Shown: positions 18,291-27,593 of the stretch, piece by piece
How positions within the stretch are numbered: the stretch's first letter is position 1
Layout: each line of letters opens with the position of its first letter
From: Neobacillus thermocopriae
GTDB lineage: Bacteria; Bacillota; Bacilli; Bacillales; Cytobacillaceae
Reading direction: 5' to 3'
DNA length: 64,000 nt
Assembly (NCBI RefSeq): GCF_010975035.1
Contig: NZ_JAAIUV010000013.1
Location: 1-64,000 of the forward strand
The notes under the pieces: generated by a model
The model's input: only the letters and a program-made list of their open reading frames with translations
Told to the model about the DNA's origin: nothing
The model's database searches: none
Position numbers and translations under genes: made by a program

Positions 18291-18558
18291 TGAATGTTTT
18301 TCATTCCTTTAAAGAGAATTTGTTTTTTGTCTTAGAAGCCATTTTCAATTTGTGTAAGCCCAGCAGAATTCTTATTGTGCTTGGTTTTTTTAATTTTTTA
18401 AATTTTTAGAAAATTTGAGTCACGCTTAGAAAATGAAAGAAAACAAGATATGTATCCGCTTTCTTATGTTGATTTTGAATAAATTTCGCTCTTTTCATTT
18501 CTCCTAATCCTTGATATATTATCAGAAAATTAAGTCAATATTAAAAGGAGGAAAATTG

Positions 18559-18687
18559 GTGATGACGGTAAAGAGTTTAGAGGCGAAAACATGTGAGTAT
18601 TGTAAAGGAAAAGGATATTTTCAGTTGGTTCTTGGTGGATCAGAAACTTGTTCAAGCTGTGAGGGTACCGGAAAGAAAAAAGAGTAG
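18559..18687 (+). CDS. yuiA: YuiA family small zinc-ribbon protein
   Basis: 42 residues (VMTVKSLEAKT...), or 41 if the ATG at 18562 is used. Ribosome-binding site AAGGAGG is 7 nt from the GTG. Two CxxCxGxG repeats, CEYCKGKG and CSSCEGTG, resemble half of the DnaJ zinc finger and should bind one Zn ion. Function unknown. It begins a small cluster with yuiB and yuiC, as in B. subtilis. The preceding 270 bp holds no gene. Confidence 0.8.
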   Translation: MMTVKSLEAKTCEYCKGKGYFQLVLGGSETCSSCEGTGKKKE

Positions 18688-18826
18688 TTACTTCCAATAA
18701 AGACGACTGCTTTGCTATTATCCTAGGCTATTTTAGCCTTTCCTATCATCGATAAGTTGTCCGTTTTTATTGACTCCCTTTTCGACTTTAAGTACACTTA
18801 AGGTTGATGCAAAAGGGGGAATTCCA

Positions 18827-19150
18827 ATGCAAATGAGCATTGTTGTACTAATTATTTCAGTGGTATTATTTTTTGTTTTATTTTTCGGAATCGGTTTTAT
18901 CTTAAATATGCTACTTCGGATGTCATGGATAATGGCAATTATTTATCCAATTGTAGCGATTTTAATTATTGATCAGGTTCGTTTTATTGAGTATTTCACA
19001 AATAGTAAAGCAGCTTTTGAAGATCTTGGCTATAGACTAAGCCATTTGGCAACAGCTGATATATTAATATTATTAAGTGGTTTGGCCGGTGCGATTGCAT
19101 CAGGTTTCACCATTAAGCTATTACGAAAAAATGGTTACCAAATGTTTTAG
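18827..19150 (+). CDS. yuiB: YuiB family membrane protein
   Basis: 107 residues with three hydrophobic segments (about 3-25, 31-50 and 80-100), so it is probably an integral membrane protein with loops rich in charged residues. The ATG at 18827 has AAAGGGGGA 6 nt upstream; the open frame further upstream has no start signal. Function unknown; conserved neighbour of yuiA/yuiC in Bacilli. Confidence 0.8.
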   Translation: MQMSIVVLIISVVLFFVLFFGIGFILNMLLRMSWIMAIIYPIVAILIIDQVRFIEYFTNSKAAFEDLGYRLSHLATADILILLSGLAGAIASGFTIKLLRKNGYQMF

Positions 19151-19190
19151 AGGGTGTCCCAAAAGTATTCCTTTAGGGACACCCTTTGTT
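19151..19190 (+). terminator. Terminator after yuiB
   Basis: AGGGTGTCCC / GGGACACCCT hairpin with T-run. Confidence 0.9.
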
Positions 19191-19430
19191 TACACTAAAC
19201 CTCCACTCTAAGAAATGTTGTTTATTGAGATGATGAGAGATATTTTCTACTAGTAAGCTTCCAAATTTGTCCTTCATTATTGGGCACTATTAGCAACCAT
19301 TACATTATTACTAACCTCTTCTTTTGTAGATATTCCTACCGGTCGTTTGATCCAAAATTATACTTTGAATGGTTTCACGAGTCATTTATAGAACATTTAC
19401 ATCTCCTTACTCCCACACCCTTGTTCCAGA
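19191..19430. other. Intergenic stretch before the repeat array
   Basis: About 240 bp without a credible gene. A short open frame at 19280-19612 runs into the repeat copies and has no ribosome-binding site. I see no clear functional element here. Confidence 0.4.
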
Positions 19431-20239
19431 AACACATCGTTTTTCCTTTATTTCGGTTGGAGGCTACCACAAGCTTCGAAAGCATAATCATCGCACGATC
19501 GAAAGCGATAGTTTTTTGGAGGAGGCTATACGCTGCTGACCAGGGCGCTTTCGCATTTCTAAATAGGAAAATATCTTTTTACTTCGAGAACTGTCTAGCT
19601 CCAGCCTCCTAGCGGCGAGACGCTTTCGCTCTCCGCCCTACGATAAGTCAACATCGATTCGCCTTTCGTCTCATCGTTTTTTTTTTTCCTATATCTCAAT
19701 TGGAGGTCACCACAAGGAAAGCTCCGACAGCATTAACATCGCACGACCGAAAGCGATAGCTTTTGGGAGGAAGCCATACGCCGCTGACCAGGGCGCTTTC
19801 GCATTTCTAAATAGGAAAATATCTTTTTACTTCGAGAACTGTCTAGCTCCAGCGCCCTAGCGGCGAGACGCTTTCGCTCTCCGCCCTACGATAAGTCAAC
19901 ATCGAATCGCCTTCGTCTCATCGTGTTTCCTATATCTCAGTTGGATACCACCACAAGGAAAGCTCCGGGAGCATTAGCATCGCACGACCGAAAGCGATAG
20001 CTTTTGGGAGGAAGCCATACGCCGCTGGGCAGGGGGCTTCCGCTTTTCTAAATAGATAAGAAAATATTTTTTTACTTCGAGAACTGTCTAGCTCCAGCGC
20101 CCTAGCGGCGAGACGCTTTCGGTCTCCGCCCTACGATAAGTCAACATCGAATCGCCTCCGGCTCTTAGTGTTTCCTATATCTCAGTTGGAGAACCTCCAG
20201 GTCATACGCCGCTAAGCAGGGCGCTTTCGCTTTTCTAAT
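19431..20239. repeat. Tandem array of the dispersed repeat, copies R3-R6
   Basis: R3 (19431-19562) is a 3' half. R4 (19583-19810) and R5 (19831-20052) are full units. R6 (20076-20239) has an internal deletion of about 70 bp between GTTGGAGAACC and TCATACGCCG. Start-to-start spacing is 248 and 245 bp, with a conserved AT-rich linker (AAATAGGAAAATATCTTTTT and relatives) between units. The full unit runs from CTGTCTAGCTCCAGCGCCCT to GCTTTCGC(A)TTTTCTAA. The ends are inverted: AGCGCCCTAGCGGCG at one end and CGCCGCTGACCAGGGCGCT at the other. No coding potential is credible inside. The array fills the gap yuiB-yuiC and precedes the yuiC ribosome-binding site by about 50 bp. Confidence 0.9.
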
Positions 20240-20309
20240 TTTTTCACTCTTTTTTTGAATAATTCTTTTCCGCTTGGGAATGAATATTTTGGGAGGAGTG
20301 AAAAATTTC

Positions 20310-20918
20310 ATGAATAAAATGAAAAAATGGACCAAGCGTTTAGGAATGACTTGTTTGTTTCTAATGGCATTAACCGTGACATTCCATTCTATTACTGGTT
20401 TGCAAGCACATTTGTTTGTTTCGCACCTGATGGATACGATTCCTGTTGGTGAAACGGTTAATGGGGAGGCTCCGACATTAGAGGAGTCGATCGATTGGTC
20501 TAAGTACCCAAAATACACAGTTACCGCCACTGGTTATACGGCAGGGGTGGAATCAACTGGGAAAAGTAAAGGGCACCCTGAATATGGAATCACGTATTCT
20601 GGCGTGAAAGTAAAACGAGACTTATATTCTACGATTGCTGCAGATTTATCAATTTTTCCAATAGGAACCATTCTCTTTATTCCTGGATATGGTTATGGCG
20701 TAGTAGCTGATAAAGGTGGAGCCATTAAAGGGAATCGTCTCGATCTTTATTATGAGACTGTTGAGGATGTTTATCGTCATTGGGGAAAGAAAACAGTTGA
20801 TGTGTATGTAGTGAAAAAAGGTAATGGAAAACTGACGGAGGAACAGCTTACAGCATTAAATGAAGATAAATCAATGCAAGTTTTTCGCCAACAATATATA
20901 AAATCGGAAAAGAAGTAA
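20310..20918 (+). CDS. yuiC: 3D domain-containing cell-wall hydrolase YuiC (Sps/Rpf-like)
   Basis: 202 residues from ATG 20310, with GGGAGGAGTG upstream. One N-terminal membrane anchor (about 8-33). The 3D domain covers the C-terminal 130 residues: [47 protein letters not shown] and KKTVDVYVV, with the conserved Asp triad (VADKGG, RLDLY, VDVY). B. subtilis YuiC is a peptidoglycan transglycosylase related to stationary-phase survival proteins and resuscitation factors. It should act outside the membrane. Confidence 0.88.
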   Translation: MNKMKKWTKRLGMTCLFLMALTVTFHSITGLQAHLFVSHLMDTIPVGETVNGEAPTLEESIDWSKYPKYTVTATGYTAGVESTGKSKGHPEYGITYSGVKVKRDLYSTIAADLSIFPIGTILFIPGYGYGVVADKGGAIKGNRLDLYYETVEDVYRHWGKKTVDVYVVKKGNGKLTEEQLTALNEDKSMQVFRQQYIKSEKK

Positions 20919-20943
20919 CAGGCTCAATGCCTGTTTTTTATTT
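20916..20943 (+). terminator. Terminator after yuiC
   Basis: ACAGGC / GCCTGT with TCAAT loop, followed by T-rich DNA. Confidence 0.75.
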
Positions 20944-20988
20944 TTTTATTCGATATAATTAAATCGTAAATAAATGGGGGTGAAGAGG

Positions 20989-22497
20989 TTGTTTCATGTA
21001 AAAGAGGAATTGGTGTTATCTGATAAACAGGAAGCTTTAGTTGTAGGTTTATTTGATCAGCCGGTGAAATTTTCGGGGGAATTAGCCAATCTTGATAAGG
21101 CATTTGATGGACAATTAACGGAGCTCGTTAAATCAGGAGATATTTCTGCAAAATTAAATAAAATTAGTAAAATACATAGTTTGGGTAAAATTGGGATCAA
21201 ACGAATTTGGTTTGTTGGACTTGGAAAAGAAAAAGAACTAACCTTTGATCATCTTCGAAAAGCTTTTGGAAAAACTTTTAAAACGATTAAAGCAAACAAG
21301 TTAGAAGAAGTATCGGTTTACTTAGATTCTTTTTTAACAGAAACAATAAATGGACTAGATGCAGCCCACGCTCTTAGTGAGGCCATTGCTCTTGCGACCT
21401 ATCAATTCGATCATTATAAGCAAAAGCCAAATGAACCAATGAAAAGACTAGAAAATATTACGGTCTACTCTACCGCTGCGGAGATGAAGGAAATTAACGC
21501 CTCCTTAACGGTTGGCTATGCATTTGGACAAGGAACAAATTCAGCAAGAACACTTGTAAACACTCCGGGAAATATGCTGACAGCTTCAGATTTGGCCGCT
21601 TATGCTGTCGAACTTGCAGCCAAGTATAATTTTGAAGTAGAGATTCTCGACAAAGCGGACATTGAAAAGCTTGGTATGGGTGCTTTCCTTGCTGTCAATA
21701 AAGGATCTTCTGAGCCGCCGAAAATGATTGTTTTAAAATATCAAGGTAAGGAAGAATGGGAAGATGTGATCGGTCTAGTTGGAAAGGGTATCACTTTTGA
21801 TACAGGTGGTTATTCGATTAAAACGAAAGCTGGCATTGTCGGCATGAAGACAGACATGGGAGGAGCAGCTGCTGTTCTTGGAGCAATGGAGATTATCGGT
21901 GAAACGAGACCAGAACAAAATGTGGTCGCCGTTATCCCATCTACAGACAATATGATTAGCGGTAATGCTTTTAAGCCAGATGATGTCATCACTTCTATGA
22001 GCGGAAAAACAATCGAAGTATTGAATACGGATGCAGAGGGCCGACTGGTGCTGGCAGATGCGGTTACCTATGCTAAACATCATGGTGCAGACTATTTAAT
22101 TGATGTTGCTACTTTGACTGGTGGAGTCATTACTGCACTGGGTGTTCATACTACTGGAGCTATGACGAATAATGATTCTCTGTATGAACAGGTTTTAGAA
22201 GCGGCAAAAGAAGCAGGCGAGCAAATGTGGCAACTTCCGTTGTTTGAAAGTGAAAAGGAAAGAGTCCGTAATAGTAAAGTGGCGGATCTCAACAATTCTC
22301 CTGGCAGCGAAGGTCACGCGATCGTCGCTGGTGCGTTTATTGGTGAATTTGCTGAGGATACTCCTTGGGTGCATCTCGATATTGCTGGAACAGCCACTAC
22401 TTCCAAAGAGCACGATCTTGGGCCGGCTGGTGCTACCGGCGTCATGACACGCACGCTTGCTCTTTTTGTGGAACGTTTTGAACCTCTTAAAAAATGA
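20989..22497 (+). CDS. pepA: Leucyl aminopeptidase (M17 family)
   Basis: 502 residues from a TTG at 20989 with GGGGGTGA upstream; the ATG at 20974 would sit before that site. Catalytic part: [17 protein letters not shown] (Lys and Asp ligands), [12 protein letters not shown], and the signature [14 protein letters not shown] with the metal-binding Asp and Glu. Forms a hexameric, two-metal cytosolic enzyme that removes N-terminal residues, Leu preferred. Corresponds to B. subtilis yuiE. Confidence 0.95.
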   Translation: MFHVKEELVLSDKQEALVVGLFDQPVKFSGELANLDKAFDGQLTELVKSGDISAKLNKISKIHSLGKIGIKRIWFVGLGKEKELTFDHLRKAFGKTFKTIKANKLEEVSVYLDSFLTETINGLDAAHALSEAIALATYQFDHYKQKPNEPMKRLENITVYSTAAEMKEINASLTVGYAFGQGTNSARTLVNTPGNMLTASDLAAYAVELAAKYNFEVEILDKADIEKLGMGAFLAVNKGSSEPPKMIVLKYQGKEEWEDVIGLVGKGITFDTGGYSIKTKAGIVGMKTDMGGAAAVLGAMEIIGETRPEQNVVAVIPSTDNMISGNAFKPDDVITSMSGKTIEVLNTDAEGRLVLADAVTYAKHHGADYLIDVATLTGGVITALGVHTTGAMTNNDSLYEQVLEAAKEAGEQMWQLPLFESEKERVRNSKVADLNNSPGSEGHAIVAGAFIGEFAEDTPWVHLDIAGTATTSKEHDLGPAGATGVMTRTLALFVERFEPLKK

Positions 22498-22616
22498 AAA
22501 CAATCAACTAATGTATATTAGGGCTTTTCCTCACCAGATTGGGCCCACGCCAAATGCTAACTTTTCGCATATGAAATAGTGTAGGCAAGTATCTGAGAAA
22601 AGGAGGCATGGCCTTA

Positions 22617-22811
22617 ATGTACCCATATTATCGAATTCCGTATCCCGCTTCTGACCATAGATTTTTGGGACCTTGGGGATGGGGGTTACCCTTGGCAATT
22701 GGCGGACTAGGTTTCTTGGGAGGTTTACTAGGAGGCGCATTAGTAAATCGCCCATATTTCGTTTATCCCTATGGATATCCTGGTTATCCTGGACCACCAT
22801 ACTATTACTAG
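22617..22811 (+). CDS. Small Gly/Pro/Tyr-rich protein of unknown function
   Basis: 64 residues. The start ATG at 22617 follows AAAAGGAGG by 10 nt; an ATG at 22608 lies directly on that site. The middle is a glycine-rich hydrophobic segment (PLAIGGLGFLGGLLGGALV), flanked by aromatic tails; the C-terminus is a YPYGYPGYPGPPYYY run. The composition resembles small Bacillus spore-coat or spore-envelope proteins and related membrane proteins. The function is not known. It has its own terminator. Confidence 0.65.
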   Translation: MYPYYRIPYPASDHRFLGPWGWGLPLAIGGLGFLGGLLGGALVNRPYFVYPYGYPGYPGPPYYY

Positions 22812-22831
22812 TGTTGAAAAAATATCTAAGA

Positions 22832-22884
22832 GAAAGGGCTCCGTAAATGTTAGACATGAATCATACATTTACGGGGTGTTTTTT
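22832..22884 (+). terminator. Terminator
   Basis: CTCCGTAAATG pairs with CATTTACGGGG across a 17-base loop and ends in a long T-run. The 150 bp beyond, to 23030, shows no gene. Confidence 0.85.
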
Positions 22885-23029
22885 TTATGCAAGGGAAATT
22901 TAATTTGGTCAAGCTCTAAAGCTCTAAATTAAAAGAATGCTTGGCATGATCGATTTCGATAAAGGGAAGAAGGAACGGCGATAGAATATAGAATAGGGAA
23001 GAGGAGTATATTTACTTGGAGGGATTTGA

Positions 23030-23410
23030 ATGATCGAAGGAACATTGCTTAAGTCGTTGGGGATTGAGATAACCTTAGTCGAAAAAGGAAAAGTGTGCGC
23101 CACGATGCCAGTTGATGGACGGACTCGTCAGCCATTTGGCATTTTGCATGGAGGGGCTTCCGTTGCATTGGCAGAGACGGTTGCGAGCATTGGAGCTTAC
23201 GAATTGGTTGATAAGGAAAACGAGATTGTGGCGGGTCTTGAAATTAATGCCAATCATGTAAGGTCAAAATCCGACGGTATTGTAACTGCTGTTGGAACAG
23301 TGATTCATCAAGGTAAAACAACACAGGTATGGGATATTAAAATAACTGATGAACAGGACCGACTTATTTGCGTATCCAGATGTACCATAGCCGTATTGAA
23401 AAAGAAATAG
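23030..23410 (+). CDS. yuxO: PaaI-type hotdog thioesterase (YuxO/MenI-like)
   Basis: 126 residues, matching the single-domain hotdog fold: GIEITLVEKGKVCATMPVD, the catalytic-helix motif RQPFGILHGGASVALAETVAS (conserved Gly-Gly and Glu), then the GLEINANHVRSKSDG strand. In B. subtilis this type is proposed to hydrolyse 1,4-dihydroxy-2-naphthoyl-CoA in menaquinone synthesis; here the substrate is inferred only. Ribosome-binding site GGAGGGATTTG. Terminator follows. Confidence 0.85.
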   Translation: MIEGTLLKSLGIEITLVEKGKVCATMPVDGRTRQPFGILHGGASVALAETVASIGAYELVDKENEIVAGLEINANHVRSKSDGIVTAVGTVIHQGKTTQVWDIKITDEQDRLICVSRCTIAVLKKK

Positions 23411-23412
23411 AA

Positions 23413-23445
23413 GAAAGGGAGGGACCATTTCCCTCCTTCATTTCT
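23413..23445 (+). terminator. Terminator after yuxO
   Basis: AAGGGAGGG / CCCTCCTT hairpin with T-rich tail. Confidence 0.8.
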
Positions 23446-23574
23446 TTTATTTGTTATAAAATTTAAAAAATTCATCCTGATTACATGCTATAATGTAAGA
23501 AATAAGCACAATTTTTTGTCCATGTTTCTTTATATACTGTAGTATAAATTACTTGTAAAAAGGTGGTGAACAAA

Positions 23575-24198
23575 TTGACAACCAAGCGCCAATATTTATT
23601 TATTGATTTTGAATTTACAATGCCAGAAGAGAATGTCCGGGTAAAGGATTTCTATCCGGAAATTATTGAAGTTGGGATTGTGGCAGTAATGAATGAACAA
23701 ATTATCAGGCAATTTTCCTCCTTTGTAACTCCGCTTAAATTCCCTATCCTTTCTGAACGTTGTAAGTCATTCTTACATATTACACAGGAGCAAGTTGACA
23801 AGGGACTATCTTTTTATGATTTTATTCGAAAACTGGAGGAATTTAATAACGATTCGGTTGAAACAACAATTGTAACTTGGGGGAATATGGATATGAAGGT
23901 ATTGCGCCAAAATTGTCTGGCAGCCGGAGTACCATTTCCTTTTCAGGCCGAAGAATTGGATCTCTCCATGGAATATAAGCGGTTCTTTGGCAACCAGAAT
24001 CAAACAGGTCTTTGGAAGGCTGTACAGGAGTATGGCAAGGAAGGGACAGGCAGGCATCACCGTGCACTTGATGATGCACTAACAACCTATAATATTTTCA
24101 AATTGGTTGAAAAGGATAAACAATATTTAGAAAAACCGAAACCAACGACAATTGGTGACAGAGTAGATTTCTCCAAGCTATTAAATGATTTTGCATGA
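23575..24198 (+). CDS. kapD: 3'-5' exonuclease KapD (KinA-pathway inhibitor)
   Basis: 207 residues from a TTG at 23575 following AAGGTGGTGA. DEDDh exonuclease motifs: FIDFEFTMPE near 10 (Asp and Glu), the VTWGNMDMKVLRQ block near 100 (Asp), and RHHRALDDALTTY near 160 (His and Asp). In B. subtilis over-production of KapD blocks sporulation through KinA; it is also an RNA-processing-type exonuclease. It converges with kapB, as in B. subtilis kapB-kapD. Confidence 0.9.
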   Translation: MTTKRQYLFIDFEFTMPEENVRVKDFYPEIIEVGIVAVMNEQIIRQFSSFVTPLKFPILSERCKSFLHITQEQVDKGLSFYDFIRKLEEFNNDSVETTIVTWGNMDMKVLRQNCLAAGVPFPFQAEELDLSMEYKRFFGNQNQTGLWKAVQEYGKEGTGRHHRALDDALTTYNIFKLVEKDKQYLEKPKPTTIGDRVDFSKLLNDFA

Positions 24199-24235
24199 AT
24201 GGCCAAATCGCTCAATGGGATTTGGCCATACTTAC

Positions 24236-24616
24236 TTATTGAAAGTAATCTTTTTCCAGTGATTCCACCATTTTTAAGCTCATTTCAGCCCATTTGGATT
24301 CGTTTTCTTTTAATTCCCTTTTCATTTTATCCACAGCTTCCCTCAGTGACGTTTTATACTCAGGAATGTCCCCTTCATACAACTTAACCATTTGTTTAGG
24401 GATGTTGGCTTGTTCTCGATAGCTTAGTGCTCGTCTCTCATGAAAAAAGAGGACATTAGCTTCCTTAGGATGATGTAAATCTCCTTGCATTGGATGTTTT
24501 AGGACTGCTAACACTCTGACTAAATAATGTTGTGGACGGATATCCGTAATTTCTCCGATATATTTCCCCGTTTTATAGATACCTGTTACTTTAGAGCCAA
24601 TTTGTAATTCTGCCAC
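24236..24616 (-). CDS. kapB: Kinase-associated protein KapB
   Basis: 126 residues from a GTG at 24616, with GGGGG 7 nt upstream; the frame is open 10 codons further but lacks homology. It aligns with B. subtilis KapB as recalled: SKVTGIYKTGKYIGEITDIRPQHYLVRV, HPMQGDLHHPKEANVLFFHERRALSYREQ and the C-terminal LEKDY. KapB is a small factor needed for KinB to feed the sporulation phosphorelay. There is no lipobox here despite the historic lipoprotein name. kinB itself is not in the window. Confidence 0.88.
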   Translation of the reverse strand: MAELQIGSKVTGIYKTGKYIGEITDIRPQHYLVRVLAVLKHPMQGDLHHPKEANVLFFHERRALSYREQANIPKQMVKLYEGDIPEYKTSLREAVDKMKRELKENESKWAEMSLKMVESLEKDYFQ

Positions 24617-24738
24617 TAGAAAACCCCCAATCATTTTCCACGTCATGCTACTTTCATTTTATAATGAAATAGACTAAATGAAAAACTCGGTGCCAAATTT
24701 TGAATGAGATTAAAGAGAAAAATTGGAGGGAATATATA

Positions 24739-25473
24739 ATGAGAAAGAGATTGTTTTGGCCATTCATTTTAATGGTTTTGCTGCTTGCTGCATGTGGGAC
24801 AGGCAATAAGAAAGAAGAAGTCAAAACAAATACTGTTACGCCAAAAACGGAACAGAAGGAAGGTGACCAGTCAGTGGCAAATGCAGTTTATCCTCAGATG
24901 ACTACAGAAGTTTTAGAGAACGAAAGACTAGTGGAAATAGAAACTACAATGGGGAATATAAAAATAAAACTATTTCCAGAGTACGCTCCAAAAGCTGTGG
25001 AAAACTTTATTAAACATAGTGAGGAAGGATATTATGACGGGCTGATTTTTCACAGGGTAATAAAAGATTTTATGATTCAAGGCGGCGATCCTAACGGCAA
25101 TGGTACAGGTGGTGAAAGCATTTGGGGAAAACCATTCGAGGATGAGTTTTCAAAAAACTTGTTTCATTTACGCGGGGCTTTTTCAATGGCGAATTCTGGT
25201 CCGAATACAAACGGCAGTCAATTTTTTATTGTTCAAAGCACTAAGCTTGATCGTTCTTTGAAGAAGAAAATGGAAGACGCTGGATATCCGAAAGAAATCA
25301 TCGAAGCTTATGAAAAACATGGTGGAACTCCTTGGCTTGATGGGGCCCACACTGTTTTTGGCCATGTGATCGAAGGAATGGATGTCGTTGATCAAATAGC
25401 GGAAACGAAGGTTGATGCGAAGGATAAGCCTGAAAAAGATGTATTTATTAAAAAGATTAACGTACTTAAGTAA
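24739..25473 (+). CDS. Cyclophilin-type peptidyl-prolyl isomerase lipoprotein
   Basis: 244 residues from ATG 24739 with TTGGAGGG upstream. Lipoprotein signal with lipobox LLAAC (Cys at about 19), then a charged linker and a cyclophilin domain from about 65. Its core reads [24 protein letters not shown] (catalytic Arg in the first motif), [20 protein letters not shown] and the [17 protein letters not shown] end. It probably assists folding of exported proteins at the outer face of the membrane. Followed closely by a small membrane gene. Confidence 0.9.
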   Translation: MRKRLFWPFILMVLLLAACGTGNKKEEVKTNTVTPKTEQKEGDQSVANAVYPQMTTEVLENERLVEIETTMGNIKIKLFPEYAPKAVENFIKHSEEGYYDGLIFHRVIKDFMIQGGDPNGNGTGGESIWGKPFEDEFSKNLFHLRGAFSMANSGPNTNGSQFFIVQSTKLDRSLKKKMEDAGYPKEIIEAYEKHGGTPWLDGAHTVFGHVIEGMDVVDQIAETKVDAKDKPEKDVFIKKINVLK

Positions 25474-25559
25474 GAAAAGAACTCAATCCATGGAATGAAA
25501 CAGATTTTATTGTTATAATGGGAGAATTAGAGCAGGTCTCTTTAGAAAGGGAGAATCAA

Positions 25560-25766
25560 ATGTTTCATCCATTTATCCTATCCTTGTTTTTATATTTTCC
25601 GGAGGATAAATCCGAATATTTTCCGGCACTTATCAGTTTTTCTATTTTCTTAATTGCAGCAATCTTTACAATGAGATGGATCATTAGGATATCCAAGCGG
25701 GAAGCTCAAAAGGCAAAGGAATTGGAAGAGAAAATCAATCAACAATCTGCCAGGAAGGACAGCTAA
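25560..25766 (+). CDS. Small single-pass membrane protein, unknown
   Basis: 68 residues from ATG 25560, which has AAAGGGAG upstream. The in-frame ATG at 25518 sits inside the TATAAT box at 25514-25519 and cannot be the start. One or two hydrophobic stretches (FHPFILSLFLYF and YFPALISFSIFLIAAIFTMRWII) are followed by a charged helix KREAQKAKELEEKINQQ. I do not recognise the family. A terminator overlaps its end. Confidence 0.6.
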   Translation: MFHPFILSLFLYFPEDKSEYFPALISFSIFLIAAIFTMRWIIRISKREAQKAKELEEKINQQSARKDS

Positions 25767-25786
25767 TGCATGCTGTTCTTTTTTTG
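25754..25786 (+). terminator. Terminator
   Basis: AAGGACAGC / GCTGTTCTT with a T-run of seven; it overlaps the last codons of the preceding gene. Confidence 0.8.
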
Positions 25787-25875
25787 CCCATTTTCATTTT
25801 AATAGGACATCCATCTAAGCTTATCCCATTCATTGTACATACACTACCATGAGACAATGAAGGAGGGATTCAGCA

Positions 25876-26145
25876 ATGGATAAAAGACAGTTTGGAACAT
25901 TTCCAGGGCAGTTTGGGCAGCAAATGGGTTACCCGCAAATGACTGGATATCCACAGCATGGCTTTCATATGGGTGGCCACTATCCTAGTTTTGGGGGGCA
26001 TCACCAACAGTTTCCGCATTTTGGCCAACATCATGGTCACCATTTCGGACATCATCATGGGTACCCTTATTCAATGGGAGGATATCACCATGGATTTCCG
26101 TACGGTATGATGCCATCTTATGGCCAACGGAAAGAAGACAAATAA
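25876..26145 (+). CDS. His/Gly/aromatic-rich small protein (coat-protein-like)
   Basis: 89 residues with roughly 20 His. The centre is a run of HxGHH-type repeats (HHQQFPHFGQHHGHHFGHHH), flanked by YPQ and FP segments, with a basic-acidic tail QRKEDK. Good ribosome-binding site GAAGGAGGG. The composition is typical of small Bacillus spore-coat proteins and of metal-chelating His-rich proteins; neither is shown. No membrane segment or signal peptide. Confidence 0.65.
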   Translation: MDKRQFGTFPGQFGQQMGYPQMTGYPQHGFHMGGHYPSFGGHHQQFPHFGQHHGHHFGHHHGYPYSMGGYHHGFPYGMMPSYGQRKEDK

Positions 26146-26189
26146 ATTTTTAGCCAAGTGTCATTTTATAACCTCATAAATGGTAAAGT

Positions 26190-26223
26190 TTTTGCCCCAT
26201 CATTGTGGGGCATTTTTTTATAT
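26190..26223 (+). terminator. Terminator
   Basis: GCCCC / GGGGC hairpin around ATCATTGT, then seven T. Confidence 0.85.
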
Positions 26224-26306
26224 GAGAAAATGGTTGTACATTCTTGATTTCTTATCCATTTTTTCCGAAAATGAGTGTAATAAATTAACAAGGATTGGGA
26301 ATTTAC

Positions 26307-27512
26307 ATGATGGAAAACAAATTATTTTATTCAGACCCATACATAAGGACCTTTAACGCAAAAGTTTTAAAACAAGAGCAGGATGAGTTGGGCAAGTGGT
26401 ATGTAGTCTTAAACCAAACCGCTTTTTATCCTACTGGAGGCGGACAGCCATTTGATACAGGAATGATTGATGAACAAAGGGTCATTAATGTAGAAGAAAT
26501 AGGCGGAGAGATTCGACATTATTTAGATGGACCAATCTCTAATTGTGAAAAAATAGTCCAAGGTCAAATAGATTGGGATCGACGTTTTGATCATATGCAG
26601 CAGCATGCCGGACAACATATTCTTTCAGCTGCTTTTGAAAGCTTATTTGCATACAAAACAGTTGGGTTTCACTTAGGTGAAAAAATAGTCACAATTGATC
26701 TTGAAACCGAACAATTAACAAAGGAGGAGGCTAAAAAAGCGGAGCAACTGGCAAACCAAATAATTTTGGAAAATAGGCCCATTCAAGTGAAGTGGGTGAC
26801 CGAACAGGAGTTATTCCAGTACCCACTACGTAAAGCTCCAAAGGTGAAAAAAGACATTCGGCTTGTTATCATTCCGGATTTTGATTACAATGGCTGCGGA
26901 GGCACACATCCAAAAACTACCGGTGAAGTAAGAGGAATTAAAATTTTGGGATGGGAACGGCAAAAGAAGAAAATTCGCCTTCAATTTGTTTGCGGTGAAC
27001 GTGTTCTCCTCCAGTTGGAAAACAAACATAATGTATTATTGTCGTTAACGAAGCTATTAAATGCCCCAGAACTGGAGCTGGAGCAAGCGGCTGTCCGGAT
27101 CATCGATGCTAGAAAAGAGCAAGAAAAGACGATCGAACTGCTCCAAGATCAGTTATTGCAATACGAGGCAAAGGAATTATTATCAAACGGTCCTCCCAAT
27201 CATTGGGTTGGCAAAGTTTTTAAAAATCGTACAATACAAGAATTGCAAAAGCTAGCTCGTTTTATTACAGTAGTGAATGAAGCTTCTATGGCTATTCTTG
27301 TTTCCGAAAGTGAAAATCGACTACAGTTGGTTTGTGCCCGAGGTGCAGCCAGAACAGAAAATATGAAACACGTCATTGAAGCTGTCCTACCACACATTGG
27401 TGGAAAAGGTGGAGGAAATGATTCCTTCGCTCAAGGTGGCGGAGAGGCGAGAATTTCGGGACAAGAGTTGTTAGAAGTTGTGTGGAGGACTATGAAAATA
27501 GAAGCAAAGTGA
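26307..27512 (+). CDS. Alanyl-tRNA editing protein, AlaX-L type with DHHA1 domain
   Basis: 401 residues from ATG 26307 (or 26310). N-terminal alanyl-tRNA-synthetase-like part (FYPTGGGQPFDTG). The editing site has the zinc ligands HMQQHAGQHILSAA (HxxxH) and CGGTHPKTTGEV (Cys and His). A coiled-coil segment follows, and the C-terminal GGKGGGNDSFAQGGG is the DHHA1 signature. Known of the family: it hydrolyses mischarged Ser- or Gly-tRNA(Ala) in trans. It has no catalytic synthetase domain. Confidence 0.9.
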   Translation: MMENKLFYSDPYIRTFNAKVLKQEQDELGKWYVVLNQTAFYPTGGGQPFDTGMIDEQRVINVEEIGGEIRHYLDGPISNCEKIVQGQIDWDRRFDHMQQHAGQHILSAAFESLFAYKTVGFHLGEKIVTIDLETEQLTKEEAKKAEQLANQIILENRPIQVKWVTEQELFQYPLRKAPKVKKDIRLVIIPDFDYNGCGGTHPKTTGEVRGIKILGWERQKKKIRLQFVCGERVLLQLENKHNVLLSLTKLLNAPELELEQAAVRIIDARKEQEKTIELLQDQLLQYEAKELLSNGPPNHWVGKVFKNRTIQELQKLARFITVVNEASMAILVSESENRLQLVCARGAARTENMKHVIEAVLPHIGGKGGGNDSFAQGGGEARISGQELLEVVWRTMKIEAK

Positions 27513-27593
27513 TTGTTTGAGTGGGATATTCTCTCAAGCATCAACTTTCAATATATAAGCTTAATAATTAACAGCAAGAAGGGATGGTTCAGT

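Noticed and set aside
19280..19612. 110-residue frame and similar frames (20165-20530) in the repeat array
   Set aside because: They are read-through of repeat units with no conserved product or start signal.
19431..20239. CRISPR array
   Set aside because: The units are about 246 bp long, carry internal deletions and have no short identical repeats with unique spacers.
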